From NCBI RefSeq assembly GCF_000299915.1, contig NZ_AMRI01000004.1:150931-214930 (forward strand): a stretch of DNA of 64,000 nt, written 5' to 3'. A program made the position numbers and the translations under genes. This document shows positions 55,911 through 64,000 of the stretch, one piece after another (position 1 is the stretch's first letter; the number at the start of each line of letters is the position of its first letter). Below the pieces are notes generated by a model. The model had not been told where the DNA came from. It worked only from the letters and a program-made list of their open reading frames with translations, and searched no databases. The DNA comes from Gallaecimonas xiamenensis 3-C-1 (GTDB lineage: Bacteria > Pseudomonadota > Gammaproteobacteria > Enterobacterales > Gallaecimonadaceae).

Positions 55911-58255
55911 TTCAGTAACCTCAGGGAATTGGACAGCACCAGCAGCGAGCTTAAGGACATGCCAAGGGCGGCCAGCCAGGGGCTGACCAGGCCCAGCACC
56001 GCCACCGGCACTATCACCAGGTTATAACACAGGGCCCAGCCGTAATTTTGGCGGATGATGCGCCGGCCCTTGAGCACCAGCTGCCAGGCGCTGTCGAGCT
56101 TGCCCAGCTGGTCCCCCAGCAACACCACGTCGCTGCTGGCCCGGGCCAGGTCGGTTCCCGAGCCCATGGCCAGGGACAGGTCGGCCCCGGCCAGCACCGG
56201 GGCGTCGTTAACCCCGTCGCCCACCACCAGCACCTTGTGGCCGCCCTGCTGCAAGGCGCGGATATGGGCCAGCTTATCGGCCGGTAACAGCCCCTTGCTG
56301 ACCTTGATGCCAAGGGACTGGCCCAACTGGTCGGCCAGGGGTGAGCCGTCACCGGTTAACAGCGCCACCTCAAGCCCCCGGGCTTTAAGGCGGGCGATAA
56401 GGTCAGGGGCGTCGTCCCGCAAGCGGTCTTTGAGCCAAAACCCGGCCAGGGGGCCTTGTTGGTCGGCAAGGTAGAGGCTGGCCCCGAGATCCGGGCTCTG
56501 GGTAAAGGCGGCCGACCCCAGGCGGTAAGACACCCCAGCCAGGGTACCGCTCACTCCCTGGCCCGGGTGGTTTTCGATGCCGTCGGCCTTGAGGGTTGCG
56601 GCGTAAGGGTCAAAGGCACGGGCTATGGGGTGCTCTGAGCCCGCTTCCAGGGCGGCCGCTACCGCTGCCCAATGGCCAGCCTCGCCGCGCATGGCTTTGA
56701 TGTCGGCCAGTTCCAGGCGGCCCTGGGTCAAGGTGCCGGTCTTGTCGAACAGCACGGTGTCGATGTGCGGCAGCACTTCCAGGCTGTCGCCTTGGCGCAC
56801 TAGCCAGCCCAGCTGGCCCAGACGGCTCATGGTGCAGGTCAGGGCGGCAGGGGTGGCCAGGGACAGGGCGCAAGGGCAGCTGGCAACCAGCACCGACAAG
56901 GTTACCCAGAAGGCGTCTTCGGGGCGCCACCAGAGCCAGCCCAGGTAGGTCAGTAGCGCCACCAGCAGCAGCCGCACCACAAAGCGCCGGGCTATGAGGT
57001 CGGCCAATTGGGCACTCTTGGGCTTTTGGGCCTGGGCGCCTTCTTGCAGCCGCAAAATCCCCGCCACCAGGTTGTCGGCCCCCAGGGCTTTGACTTCCCC
57101 TTCCAGGGGGGAGCGCAGGTTAAGGCTACCGGCATAGAGGCTGTCGCCGCACTTTTTGGCCACCGGCAGGGCCTCGCCGGTTAAAAAGCTTTCGTCCAGC
57201 TCGGCGCCGCTACTGGTAAGGCGAAGATCGGTGGGCACCTTCTCCCCCGGCCTGACCTGGACCCTGTCCCCCAGGGCCAATTGCGCTACCGGCACCTGGC
57301 AAGGCCCCTGGTCGGTGACCTGCCAGGCCAGGGCAGGCACCAGTTTTAACAGGTTGGCCGCGCCCTGGGCCGCCTTGTGCCGGGCCCGCAGCTCCAGCAG
57401 CCGGCCGGTGAGCAGCAGGAAGGTGAACATGGCGATGGACTCGAAATAGACCTCGCCCCCGCCGCCAAAGGTGGCGTAGCTGGAGGCCAGGTAGGCGCCG
57501 AGGATGGCGATGGACACCGGCACATCCATACCGGGCTGGCCCAGGCGCAGCTGGCGCCAGGCGGCCTGGTAGAAGGGCTGGGCCGAATAGAGGGCGACGG
57601 GGCTGGCCAGTCCCCAGGACAGGTAGCGAAAATACTGGCCCAGCTCGCCGTCATTACCCACCCCGAAATAAAAGGCGAAGGCGAACATCATCACCTGCAT
57701 GGTGGCAATACCGGCCAGGCCCAGGCGCAGGGTAAGGCGTTTGAGCTGGGCGCTGTAGAGGGCTTCTTGCTGGTCCGGGGCAAAGGGCAGGGCCGGGTAC
57801 CCCAAGTCTGCCAGGGCCTTTAGCAGGGCCGACAGAGGCAGCCTATCTTGCTGCCAGCGTACCTGCAGGCGCTGGCTGGTGGCGTTGACATGGACCCGGG
57901 CCACCCCGTTCATGGCCCCCAGGCGTTTTTCAATCAGCCAGGCACAGGCGGCGCAGCTTAGGTTATCCACCGACAGGATAACCTCGCTCAGCTCCCCGTC
58001 CTGGTGCACGAACTGGCGCTGCAGGGCAGGGCTGTCGTAGCCCGCCAGGGCCTGGGGTACCAGGGCATCGGGGGCCACCGCCGCCTGGGTGCGGTAGCGG
58101 TAATAGTCGCTCAGGCCGCTATCGACTATGGCCTGGCTTACCGCTTGGCAACCGGCGCAGCAAAGGGCCCTGTCCTTACCGAGGATGCGGGTGCGAAAGG
58201 TGCTGCCCGGGTCCAGGGGTTGGTGGCAGTGGTAACAGAGGTTGTCAGGGCTCAC
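55907..58255 (-). CDS. ccoI: Copper-translocating P-type ATPase CcoI
   Basis: 782 residues. N-terminal Cys/His metal site (CYHCHQ, CCAGCQ), an HMA motif CAAC, membrane CPC, the phosphorylation site DKTGT, SEHP and GDGVNDAP. It exports copper to the periplasm for the CuB site of cbb3 oxidase. Overlaps ccoH upstream by 11 bases and ccoS by 4. Confidence 0.96.
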   Translation of the reverse strand: MSPDNLCYHCHQPLDPGSTFRTRILGKDRALCCAGCQAVSQAIVDSGLSDYYRYRTQAAVAPDALVPQALAGYDSPALQRQFVHQDGELSEVILSVDNLSCAACAWLIEKRLGAMNGVARVHVNATSQRLQVRWQQDRLPLSALLKALADLGYPALPFAPDQQEALYSAQLKRLTLRLGLAGIATMQVMMFAFAFYFGVGNDGELGQYFRYLSWGLASPVALYSAQPFYQAAWRQLRLGQPGMDVPVSIAILGAYLASSYATFGGGGEVYFESIAMFTFLLLTGRLLELRARHKAAQGAANLLKLVPALAWQVTDQGPCQVPVAQLALGDRVQVRPGEKVPTDLRLTSSGAELDESFLTGEALPVAKKCGDSLYAGSLNLRSPLEGEVKALGADNLVAGILRLQEGAQAQKPKSAQLADLIARRFVVRLLLVALLTYLGWLWWRPEDAFWVTLSVLVASCPCALSLATPAALTCTMSRLGQLGWLVRQGDSLEVLPHIDTVLFDKTGTLTQGRLELADIKAMRGEAGHWAAVAAALEAGSEHPIARAFDPYAATLKADGIENHPGQGVSGTLAGVSYRLGSAAFTQSPDLGASLYLADQQGPLAGFWLKDRLRDDAPDLIARLKARGLEVALLTGDGSPLADQLGQSLGIKVSKGLLPADKLAHIRALQQGGHKVLVVGDGVNDAPVLAGADLSLAMGSGTDLARASSDVVLLGDQLGKLDSAWQLVLKGRRIIRQNYGWALCYNLVIVPVAVLGLVSPWLAALGMSLSSLLVLSNSLRLLK

Positions 58256-58727
58256 CGGTCAGCACCGCCTGGTGTTCCTCGTCAAAATCTACCTGGGCTT
58301 GGACCCGCCATTGGCCGTCAAAGGGTTCGGCCTGCAGGTGCCAGCGCCCGACCATGGGGTGGTCCAGAACCAGGTGGTAAACACCGGCGGCATTGGCGGT
58401 CAGCATGCGGTCGAAATCGTTACGGGCCAGGGTGGCGTGGTGCAGGCTGAGCTTGACCGCCAGGCCGGGCTCCAGGTCGTCGCCGCTCAACACCATATCC
58501 AGCCCCCCTGGCACCTGGGTGACGGTGGCCCGGATATGGCGGCTCTGGGCGGCATTGAGCTCGGTCAGTTCCAGGTTGATGGCCTTGCCTTCCTTGTAAT
58601 AGTCGGCCACCACCAGATCGGCAGGATCGGTGGCCGCAATATAGAAGGTGTAACAGCTGGCCACCACGGCGCAGACGGGCAGGGTAATCAAGAACCAGGG
58701 CCAGAATTGCTTGTACCAGGGCTGCAT
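58245..58727 (-). CDS. ccoH: FixH/CcoH family protein
   Basis: 160 residues: one N-terminal helix (FLITLPVCAVVASCYTFYIA), then a periplasmic beta domain with DLVVADYYKEGKAIN, the FixH signature. Needed for cbb3 assembly, interacting with the oxidase subunits. Overlaps ccoI; a terminator isolates it from ccoNOQP. Confidence 0.92.
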   Translation of the reverse strand: MQPWYKQFWPWFLITLPVCAVVASCYTFYIAATDPADLVVADYYKEGKAINLELTELNAAQSRHIRATVTQVPGGLDMVLSGDDLEPGLAVKLSLHHATLARNDFDRMLTANAAGVYHLVLDHPMVGRWHLQAEPFDGQWRVQAQVDFDEEHQAVLTGEP

Positions 58728-58768
58728 GACACCTCCGGTCGAAAAGGCAGCAATAGGGAGAGGCTAAC

Positions 58769-58797
58769 AAAAAGCCCTGACAGGCGCAGGGCTTTTT
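58769..58797 (-). terminator. Terminator between ccoP and ccoH
   Basis: AAAAAGCCCTG, 7-base loop, CAGGGCTTTTT, with a T-run on either strand. It ends ccoNOQP and so separates it from ccoHIS. Confidence 0.85.
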
Positions 58798-58813
58798 TCA
58801 CAGAATCAAACGC

Positions 58814-59806
58814 TTATTCCTGTTCCTTCGGCTCGGGGTTGGAGAGGCGATAGACATAGGCGGCCAGTACGTGGACCTTGTCCGCCCCCAGGCGGTCTTG
58901 CCAGGCCGGCATCACCCCATGGCGCCCGTAACGGAGGGTTTCTTCCACGGCCCGCTCCGAACCACCGTAAAGCCAAATGTCATCGGTCAGGTTGGGGGCG
59001 GCGCCGGCGGCCACCGGCAGGTTATTGAGGTAGGCCCCTTTACCGTCCTGGCCATGGCAGGCGGCGCACATGGCGAACTTGGCCTTGCCGGCGTCGGCCA
59101 ACTGCTGGTTGACCTTGCGCCCGGACAGGCTCAGCACGTAGGCGGTCATCTCTTTGACCCCTTGCTCACCCAGGGCATCGCCCCAGGCCGGCATCTGCGC
59201 TACCCGGCCGTGCAGAAGGGTTTCCTTGATGATCTCCGGCTTGCCGCCGTAGAGCCAATCGCTGTCGGTGAGGTTGGGGAAACCGTTACCCCCCTTGGCG
59301 GCCGAACCGTGGCATTGGGCGCAGTTTTGCAGGAACAATCGCTGGCCTACCTTGAGGGCGTCTTTGTCGTAGGCCAGTTCTTCTATAGGGCGGCTGGCGT
59401 AGGCGGCAAAGATGGGCCCGAAGGTGGCTTCGGCCTTGGTCATCTCCCGCTCGTACTGGATATAACCGCTGCCACTGGCCAGAAGCTTGGCTTCCTTTTC
59501 CTTGATTTCGGCCAGGGAGCGGGCGTCCTGGATGGACGATTGCCAGCCCAGCAGGCCCTTGAAGCTACCCAGTCCCGGCATCAGCAACAGGTACAGCAAC
59601 GAAAAGACGATGGTGAACCAGAACATGTAGTACCACCACCTGGGCAGCGGGTTGTTGATCTCCACTATGCCGTCGAAGGAGTGGTGCATCAGTTCACCCT
59701 CCTTGATGTCGGTGGAGTTCCTGCGTGCCCAGAACAGGACCACGGCACAGCCGATGATCACGATGAGCGTCAGTACGATGATCCAGATGCTCCAGAAGCT
59801 ACTCAT
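58814..59806 (-). CDS. ccoP: cbb3 oxidase diheme subunit CcoP
   Basis: 330 residues. Two N-terminal helices, then two cytochrome c sites, CAQCH (162-166) and CAACH (247-251). It passes electrons from CcoO to the catalytic subunit. The ATG overlaps the ccoQ stop (ATGA). Confidence 0.97.
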   Translation of the reverse strand: MSSFWSIWIIVLTLIVIIGCAVVLFWARRNSTDIKEGELMHHSFDGIVEINNPLPRWWYYMFWFTIVFSLLYLLLMPGLGSFKGLLGWQSSIQDARSLAEIKEKEAKLLASGSGYIQYEREMTKAEATFGPIFAAYASRPIEELAYDKDALKVGQRLFLQNCAQCHGSAAKGGNGFPNLTDSDWLYGGKPEIIKETLLHGRVAQMPAWGDALGEQGVKEMTAYVLSLSGRKVNQQLADAGKAKFAMCAACHGQDGKGAYLNNLPVAAGAAPNLTDDIWLYGGSERAVEETLRYGRHGVMPAWQDRLGADKVHVLAAYVYRLSNPEPKEQE

Positions 59807-59979
59807 TGTTTTGACTCCTGCTTGTCATCAGGGGTGTCTTCGTCGGAAAACACCAGGTTGGCCGCTTCTTCGAAGTCCTTTTGGCGCCGGGCCGACCAGG
59901 CCCAGACGGCAATGCCCACGAACAGCAGTAAGATCACCAGGGTGATTACACCCCTGAAGGTTCCGTAATCCATATCCAT
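59803..59979 (-). CDS. ccoQ: cbb3 oxidase subunit CcoQ
   Basis: 58 residues, too short for the usual long-frame criterion. One helix (VITLVILLLFVGIAVWAW) followed by a charged tail. Typical small subunit that stabilises the complex. Two ATGs two codons apart are possible. Lies between ccoO and ccoP with a 3-base gap and a 4-base overlap. Confidence 0.9.
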   Translation of the reverse strand: MDMDYGTFRGVITLVILLLFVGIAVWAWSARRQKDFEEAANLVFSDEDTPDDKQESKQ

Positions 59980-59982
59980 GCC

Positions 59983-60588
59983 TTATTGCAGCGCGTGGCC
60001 GAGTGACTGCAGGTAGGCGACGATGGCGTCCATTTCGGTATGGCCCGCCACGGCCTTCTCGGCCCCTTGGATCTGTTCATCGGTGTAGGGCACACCAAAG
60101 CTTCTGAACACTTCCATCTTCTTGGCCGTCAGTTTGCCGTCCAGGATGTTCTCGTTAAGCCAGGGGTAACCGGGCATCACCGATTCGGGCACCACCAGGC
60201 GCGGGTTTTCCAGGTGCCAGCGGTGCCAGTCGTCCGAGTAGCGGCCGCCGACCCGGGCCAGATCCGGCCCGGTGCGCTTGGAGCCCCACAAGAAGGGGTG
60301 TTCCCACACCGACTCACCGGCCACCGAATAGTGGCCGTAGCGCTCGGTTTCATGGCGGAAGGGGCGGATCATCTGGCTGTGGCAGCCCACGCAGCCTTCA
60401 CGGATATAGATGTCGCGGCCCTCCAGCTCCAGAGCCGTGTAGGGGCGCAGGTTCTTCACCGGTTGGGTAGTTTGGTCCTGGAACATCAGCGGGGTGATCT
60501 CCACCAGGCCACCGAAGGAGATGACGACGATGATCATGATCGCCAGCCAGCCGACGTTCTTCTCAATAAACTCGTGCTTGTTCTTCAT
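59983..60588 (-). CDS. ccoO: cbb3 oxidase monoheme subunit CcoO
   Basis: 201 residues. One N-terminal helix and a single CVGCH heme site (Cys66, Cys69, His70), followed by the [16 protein letters not shown] family segment. Starts 11 bases after ccoN. Confidence 0.97.
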   Translation of the reverse strand: MKNKHEFIEKNVGWLAIMIIVVISFGGLVEITPLMFQDQTTQPVKNLRPYTALELEGRDIYIREGCVGCHSQMIRPFRHETERYGHYSVAGESVWEHPFLWGSKRTGPDLARVGGRYSDDWHRWHLENPRLVVPESVMPGYPWLNENILDGKLTAKKMEVFRSFGVPYTDEQIQGAEKAVAGHTEMDAIVAYLQSLGHALQ

Positions 60589-60599
60589 GGGTCCGCTCC

Positions 60600-62030
60600 T
60601 TAGGCCACTTGCTCAATGGGCTCAGGGGCCAGGGCCCCTTTGGGGGCAAAGACGGTGCGCCAGGTGTTATAGGCCATCACCAACATCCCCACCACAAAGA
60701 AGCAGCCGCCGACAAAGCGCATGAAATAGAACGGCTTGGACGCCACAACCCCATCCACGAAGGAATACACCAAAGTGCCGTCGGGGTTGACCGCCTTCCA
60801 CATCAGCCCCTGCATCACCCCGCTTATCCACATGGCGACGATATAGAGCACCACCCCTATGGTGGCCAGCCAGAAGTGGACGTTGATGAGCTTGGTGGAA
60901 TACATGCGGCCCTGGCCGAACAGCACCGGGATCAGGTGGTAGAGGGAGCCGATGGACACCATGGCTACCCAGCCCAGGGCCCCGGAATGCACGTGGCCTA
61001 TGGTCCAGTCGGTGTAGTGGGACAAGGCGTTCACCGTCTTGATGGCCATCATTGGGCCTTCGAAGGTGGACATGCCGTAGAAGGAAAGGGACACGATAAG
61101 AAAGCGCAGTATCGGGTCGTTCCTGAGCTTATGCCAGGCGCCGGACAGGGTCATGATGCCGTTGATCATCCCCCCCCAGGACGGGGCAAAGAGGATGATG
61201 GACATCACCATGCCCAACGACTGGGTCCAGTCGGGCAGGGCGGTGTAGTGCAGGTGGTGGGGGCCGGCCCAGATATAGGTGGCGATCAGCGCCCAGAAGT
61301 GGACGATGGACAAGCGGTAGGAATAGACCGGCCGCCCGGCCTGCTTGGGCACGAAGTAGTACATCATCCCCAAAAAGCCTGCCGTCAGCAAAAAGCCCAC
61401 GGCGTTATGGCCGTACCACCACTGGGCCATGGCGTCCACCGCCCCGGCGTACATGGAGTAAGACTTCATGGCGCTGACCGGCACCTCGGCGGAGTTGACG
61501 ATATGCAGCACCGCCACCGTCAGGATAAAGGCGCCGAAGAACCAGTTGGCCACATAGATATGGCTGGTCTTGCGCTTGACCAGGGTGCCGAAGAACACCA
61601 CGGCGTAGGCCACCCACACCACCGCGATGGCGATGTCGATGGGCCACTCCAGCTCCGCATATTCCTTGGAGGTGGTGTAGCCCAGCGGCAAGGAGATGGC
61701 TGCCGCCACCAGCACCGCCTGCCAGCCCCAGAAGGTAAAGGCCGCCAGGCCGTCACTGAAGAGGCGGGTTTGGCAGGTGCGCTGCACCACGTAGTAGGAG
61801 GTTGCGAACAGGGCGCTGGTGCCGAATGCAAAGATCACCGCATTGGTGTGCAAGGGGCGCAGGCGACTGAAGGTCAACCAGGGAGTATCAAAATTCAGTT
61901 GCGGCCAGACCAGCTGGGCTGCAATGAACACACCCACTGCCATGCCAATAATGCCCCACAGCACAGTAACCAGGGCAAACTGGCGCACGACAGTGTAGTT
62001 GTAGTCAGCATGAGAACTCGTATGACTCAT
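60600..62030 (-). CDS. ccoN: cbb3 oxidase catalytic subunit CcoN
   Basis: 476 residues, 12 helices. Heme and copper ligands: [31 protein letters not shown] and [11 protein letters not shown]. High-affinity oxygen reduction under low oxygen. I start at 62030 behind GGAAG; the longer frame from 62102 would run through the leader hairpin. ccoNOQP has no ccoG in the cluster. Confidence 0.97.
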   Translation of the reverse strand: MSHTSSHADYNYTVVRQFALVTVLWGIIGMAVGVFIAAQLVWPQLNFDTPWLTFSRLRPLHTNAVIFAFGTSALFATSYYVVQRTCQTRLFSDGLAAFTFWGWQAVLVAAAISLPLGYTTSKEYAELEWPIDIAIAVVWVAYAVVFFGTLVKRKTSHIYVANWFFGAFILTVAVLHIVNSAEVPVSAMKSYSMYAGAVDAMAQWWYGHNAVGFLLTAGFLGMMYYFVPKQAGRPVYSYRLSIVHFWALIATYIWAGPHHLHYTALPDWTQSLGMVMSIILFAPSWGGMINGIMTLSGAWHKLRNDPILRFLIVSLSFYGMSTFEGPMMAIKTVNALSHYTDWTIGHVHSGALGWVAMVSIGSLYHLIPVLFGQGRMYSTKLINVHFWLATIGVVLYIVAMWISGVMQGLMWKAVNPDGTLVYSFVDGVVASKPFYFMRFVGGCFFVVGMLVMAYNTWRTVFAPKGALAPEPIEQVA

Positions 62031-62067
62031 CGTTTTGGCTTCCGCTGCTGTCGTTCTTCTACACCAC

Positions 62068-62094
62068 CTCCCGTGTGCTGCTTTCTCACGGGAG
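62068..62094. promoter_or_regulatory. Inverted repeat in ccoN leader
   Basis: CTCCCGTG, 11-base loop, CACGGGAG, perfect 8-bp arms, 38 bases before the ccoN ATG. Either an mRNA structure in the 5' leader or a protein site. No T-run, so not a terminator. Confidence 0.5.
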
Positions 62095-62229
62095 CTGCTC
62101 ACTTCTGCGCCATAGTCTACTGGAAATCACCACTGGCGCTAACTTAACCACCACAGTTTTATAGCAATTTTTTGATGTTACAAAACCAGCATAGCAGGGG
62201 CATGCTAGTGGGGAAGGGCGGCAGAGCCC

Positions 62230-62243
62230 TTGTGCCAGATCAA
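62230..62243. promoter_or_regulatory. Candidate FNR box before small periplasmic gene
   Basis: TTGTGCCAGATCAA: the second half-site is perfect, the first 3 of 5, so 8 of 10. About 37 bases before the downstream ATG and 200 upstream of ccoN. Confidence 0.45.
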
Positions 62244-62279
62244 AGGGATAGCTTATTTTGTAACCTGCAAGGAGGTTTG

Positions 62280-62654
62280 ATGAGAAAAGCCCTGTTTGCC
62301 CTGGCCTGGCTGCCGGCCCTGGCCCAGGCGCTACCCTCTTGTGACGCTACCCTGGTCCCCTGCACCCACCAGGGCGCCACCTTGGAGGTGGGCCCCAGGC
62401 CGCTGCGCTCCCAGGTGCCTATCACCCTGACCCTGCACCTGGCGTTGCCAGCAGAGGTGGCCAGCCTGGTGGGCCAACTGGAAGGGGTAGAGATGTACAT
62501 GGGCCTGGTGCCGGCGCCGTTTCGCCGGGTTGGCCCGGACCGCTTCGAAGCCACAGTGCAACTGGCCCGCTGCGCCCACGGCCCCATGACCTGGCAGCTC
62601 AGCGTTCAGCAATCGCGCTTTTTATTGCGCCTGGACCAGGCCGCCAATAAATAA
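62280..62654 (+). CDS. Small periplasmic protein, unknown
   Basis: 124 residues with a signal peptide ending AQA-L. It has four Cys (SCDATLVPC near residue 21-28, and one in LARC) and GVEMYMGLVPAPFRRVGPDRFEA. Some resemblance to FixH/YtkA-like copper or redox accessory domains, weak. A very strong AAGGAGG precedes the ATG. Divergent from ccoN with an FNR-like site, so an oxidase-related job is plausible. Confidence 0.6.
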   Translation: MRKALFALAWLPALAQALPSCDATLVPCTHQGATLEVGPRPLRSQVPITLTLHLALPAEVASLVGQLEGVEMYMGLVPAPFRRVGPDRFEATVQLARCAHGPMTWQLSVQQSRFLLRLDQAANK

Positions 62655-62670
62655 CTGTATAAATATTCAG
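62655..62670. promoter_or_regulatory. Candidate LexA (SOS) box
   Basis: CTGTATAAATATTCAG, matching CTGT-N8-ACAG at 7 of 8 key bases and the E. coli consensus at 17 of 20 over the extended site. It lies directly after the previous stop and about 50 bases before the recombinase start. Confidence 0.75.
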
Positions 62671-62718
62671 TATTTTTGGTCTTTACGGTATGCTGCGGCC
62701 TTTTTGCCGGTATCGCCC

Positions 62719-64000
62719 ATGGAACTGCCTCCCGTTTTGCCCCTGTTTGACCGCCCGGCCTGGCTTGAAGAGGGCAATGCCCAGGTGAACCAGCACCTGG
62801 CCCAAATCACCCTGCACAAGGTGGCCGACGCCGGCCTGGTCTACGAGCACGCCGTCGACTGGCTACTGGAAGCCCGCCACAACGACAACAACTACAAGGC
62901 CTACCGCTCCGAGCTCACCACCTTCCTCCATTGGTGCTTTGACGTGGAAGGAATAAGCCCAGGAGAGCTGAGCCGGCGCACCATGGGCCGCTACGTGGCC
63001 TACTGCCAGGCTCCCCCCGAGGCCCTGATCGCCTTTCGCAACGTGGCCCAGTTTGTTGACGACAAACATTGGCAACAACGGGTGCCCAATCCGCTGTGGC
63101 GGCCCTTTTTGGGCAAGCGCCTGGACGGCATCGCACTGCCGTACCGGCTGAGCGACAAGGCCCTGGCCACCAAGCTGGCCATACTGTCGTCCTTTTACAG
63201 CTACCTTATTGGCGAGGAGTATACGGAGCGTAACCCGGCCATGCTGTGGAGCCGCCATAACCAGCGCCAAAGCCTGGTGGACGGCCGTTTTGTGGGCGAC
63301 GAAGACATCAAGGTCTTTAGCGAATTACAGTGGTCTTACGTTATGAGCGCCGCCAAAGCCCTGGCCAAGAGTGACCCCCAGCGCCACGAGCGCAGCCTTT
63401 TTCTGATAAGCCTGCTGTACAGCTGTTACCTGCGCATCTCCGAAGTGGCAGCGCGGCCGGGGTTTTCGCCGGTGATGGGCCAGTTTCAGCGGGACAGCCA
63501 CACCGGGGTATGGGGCTTTCGGGTGCCCATCAGCAAGGGCGGCAAGAGCCGCACTGTGGCGGTGTCCAAAGCCTTGTTGGACGCCCTTGGCCGTTACCGC
63601 CAGTTTTTGGGGCTTGGGGCGCTGCCGTCACCCAAGGACGCCAGCCCCTTGCTGGTCAGGCTAAGGGCCGCCGGGCGGGGCAGGGAAGTGGGGTTGCGCA
63701 ATGCCAACCTGGGGGTGCGGCAGCTTAGGGACGAGGTAGAGCTGGTGATCCAGGCCGGGGCCGACCAGGCCGAGCAGGACGGCTTCTTCCAGGACGCCCA
63801 GGAGATGCGCACCCTTACCGCCCACAATATCCGCCACACCGGCATCACCCACGACATCAACCTTAACGGCCGGCCCCTGGCCCATGTCCAGGCCGACGCC
63901 GGCCACGACAGCATCCACACCACCAGCCTCTATCTGCATACCCGCACCGAAGAGCGCCACCAAAGCGCCCAACACAAGGCCCTGGATCGGCTGGAAGGGG
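62719..64000 (+). CDS. Tyrosine recombinase/integrase, 3' end outside window
   Basis: 427 residues visible; the frame is open at the window edge. C-terminal catalytic residues: Arg in YLRISE, Lys in SKGGKSR, His-x-x-Arg in HNIRHT, His in AGHDS, Tyr in SLYLHTRTEERH, so all are present. An N-terminal SAM-like core-binding domain spans about 50-190. GC and codons match the host, unlike a young phage. Not XerC or XerD by length. Substrate site unknown. Preceded by a LexA-type box, which suggests SOS induction. Confidence 0.88.
   Translation, partial: MELPPVLPLFDRPAWLEEGNAQVNQHLAQITLHKVADAGLVYEHAVDWLLEARHNDNNYKAYRSELTTFLHWCFDVEGISPGELSRRTMGRYVAYCQAPPEALIAFRNVAQFVDDKHWQQRVPNPLWRPFLGKRLDGIALPYRLSDKALATKLAILSSFYSYLIGEEYTERNPAMLWSRHNQRQSLVDGRFVGDEDIKVFSELQWSYVMSAAKALAKSDPQRHERSLFLISLLYSCYLRISEVAARPGFSPVMGQFQRDSHTGVWGFRVPISKGGKSRTVAVSKALLDALGRYRQFLGLGALPSPKDASPLLVRLRAAGRGREVGLRNANLGVRQLRDEVELVIQAGADQAEQDGFFQDAQEMRTLTAHNIRHTGITHDINLNGRPLAHVQADAGHDSIHTTSLYLHTRTEERHQSAQHKALDRLEG

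Noticed and set aside
62172..62185. TTTTGTAACATCAA as an FNR box for ccoN
   Set aside because: Only 7 of 10 key bases, and its spacing to the nearby TATAAA does not fit an FNR class II promoter.
1..64000. CRISPR arrays, tRNA or rRNA genes, complete insertion sequences
   Set aside because: Read for repeats and cloverleaf features by eye; none was found, although a short or degenerate element could be missed.

Overview
The window is GC-rich gammaproteobacterial chromosome. Gene content (threonine operon with an enteric-type leader peptide, both bo3 and cbb3 terminal oxidases, FNR/EtrA next to uspE and ttcA, potABCD, acs-yjcH-actP with a CrbS/CrbR-type regulator) suggests a marine or aquatic aerobe/facultative anaerobe near Shewanella, Aeromonas or Gallaecimonas. 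I cannot fix the genus without a database search. No rRNA, tRNA, CRISPR array or complete insertion sequence was seen.

Region 1 (1-7741) is a catabolic block. It has a partial SDR dehydrogenase, a PcaR-like IclR regulator, pcaIJ (3-oxoadipate CoA-transferase), a three-part tripartite tricarboxylate transporter (tctC/tctB/tctA) and pcaF (3-oxoadipyl-CoA thiolase). Three near-identical 15-bp sites resembling the PcaR operator sit before the regulator/SDR pair, before pcaI and before tctC, so the block probably forms one regulon that imports an aromatic-derived acid and cleaves 3-oxoadipate to succinyl-CoA and acetyl-CoA. Region 2 (7758-13525) holds a lone ModF-type ATPase, a TRAP-TAXI transporter, a YbaY-like lipoprotein and an aldo/keto reductase.

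Region 3 (13865-18644) is cyoABCDE, the ubiquinol oxidase and heme O synthase. Region 4 (18685-23381) is thrABC on the minus strand, preceded by an attenuator and a short Thr/Ile-rich leader peptide. Region 5 (23443-27302) has two outer-membrane porins, a MarR regulator and an SDR. Region 6 (27356-36340) is an acetate block: acs, actP-yjcH, a symporter-fused hybrid histidine kinase (CrbS type), its LuxR-type response regulator (CrbR type), and a CobB sirtuin that could deacylate Acs.

Region 7 (37547-44279) looks accessory. It has two drug/solute MFS exporters, a serine beta-lactamase-like hydrolase, two paralogous LysR regulators, and a decayed third LysR gene. Region 8 (44462-51490) holds potABCD, a LysE exporter, the tRNA hydroxylase trhO, a membrane protein and a Bax-like glucosaminidase. 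Region 9 (51518-62030) is a respiratory/anaerobic block on the minus strand: ttcA, uspE, ompW, fnr, safE-like, ccoS, ccoI, ccoH, ccoP, ccoQ, ccoO, ccoN, with candidate FNR boxes. The window ends with a small periplasmic protein and, behind a strong LexA-type box, a tyrosine recombinase cut by the window edge.
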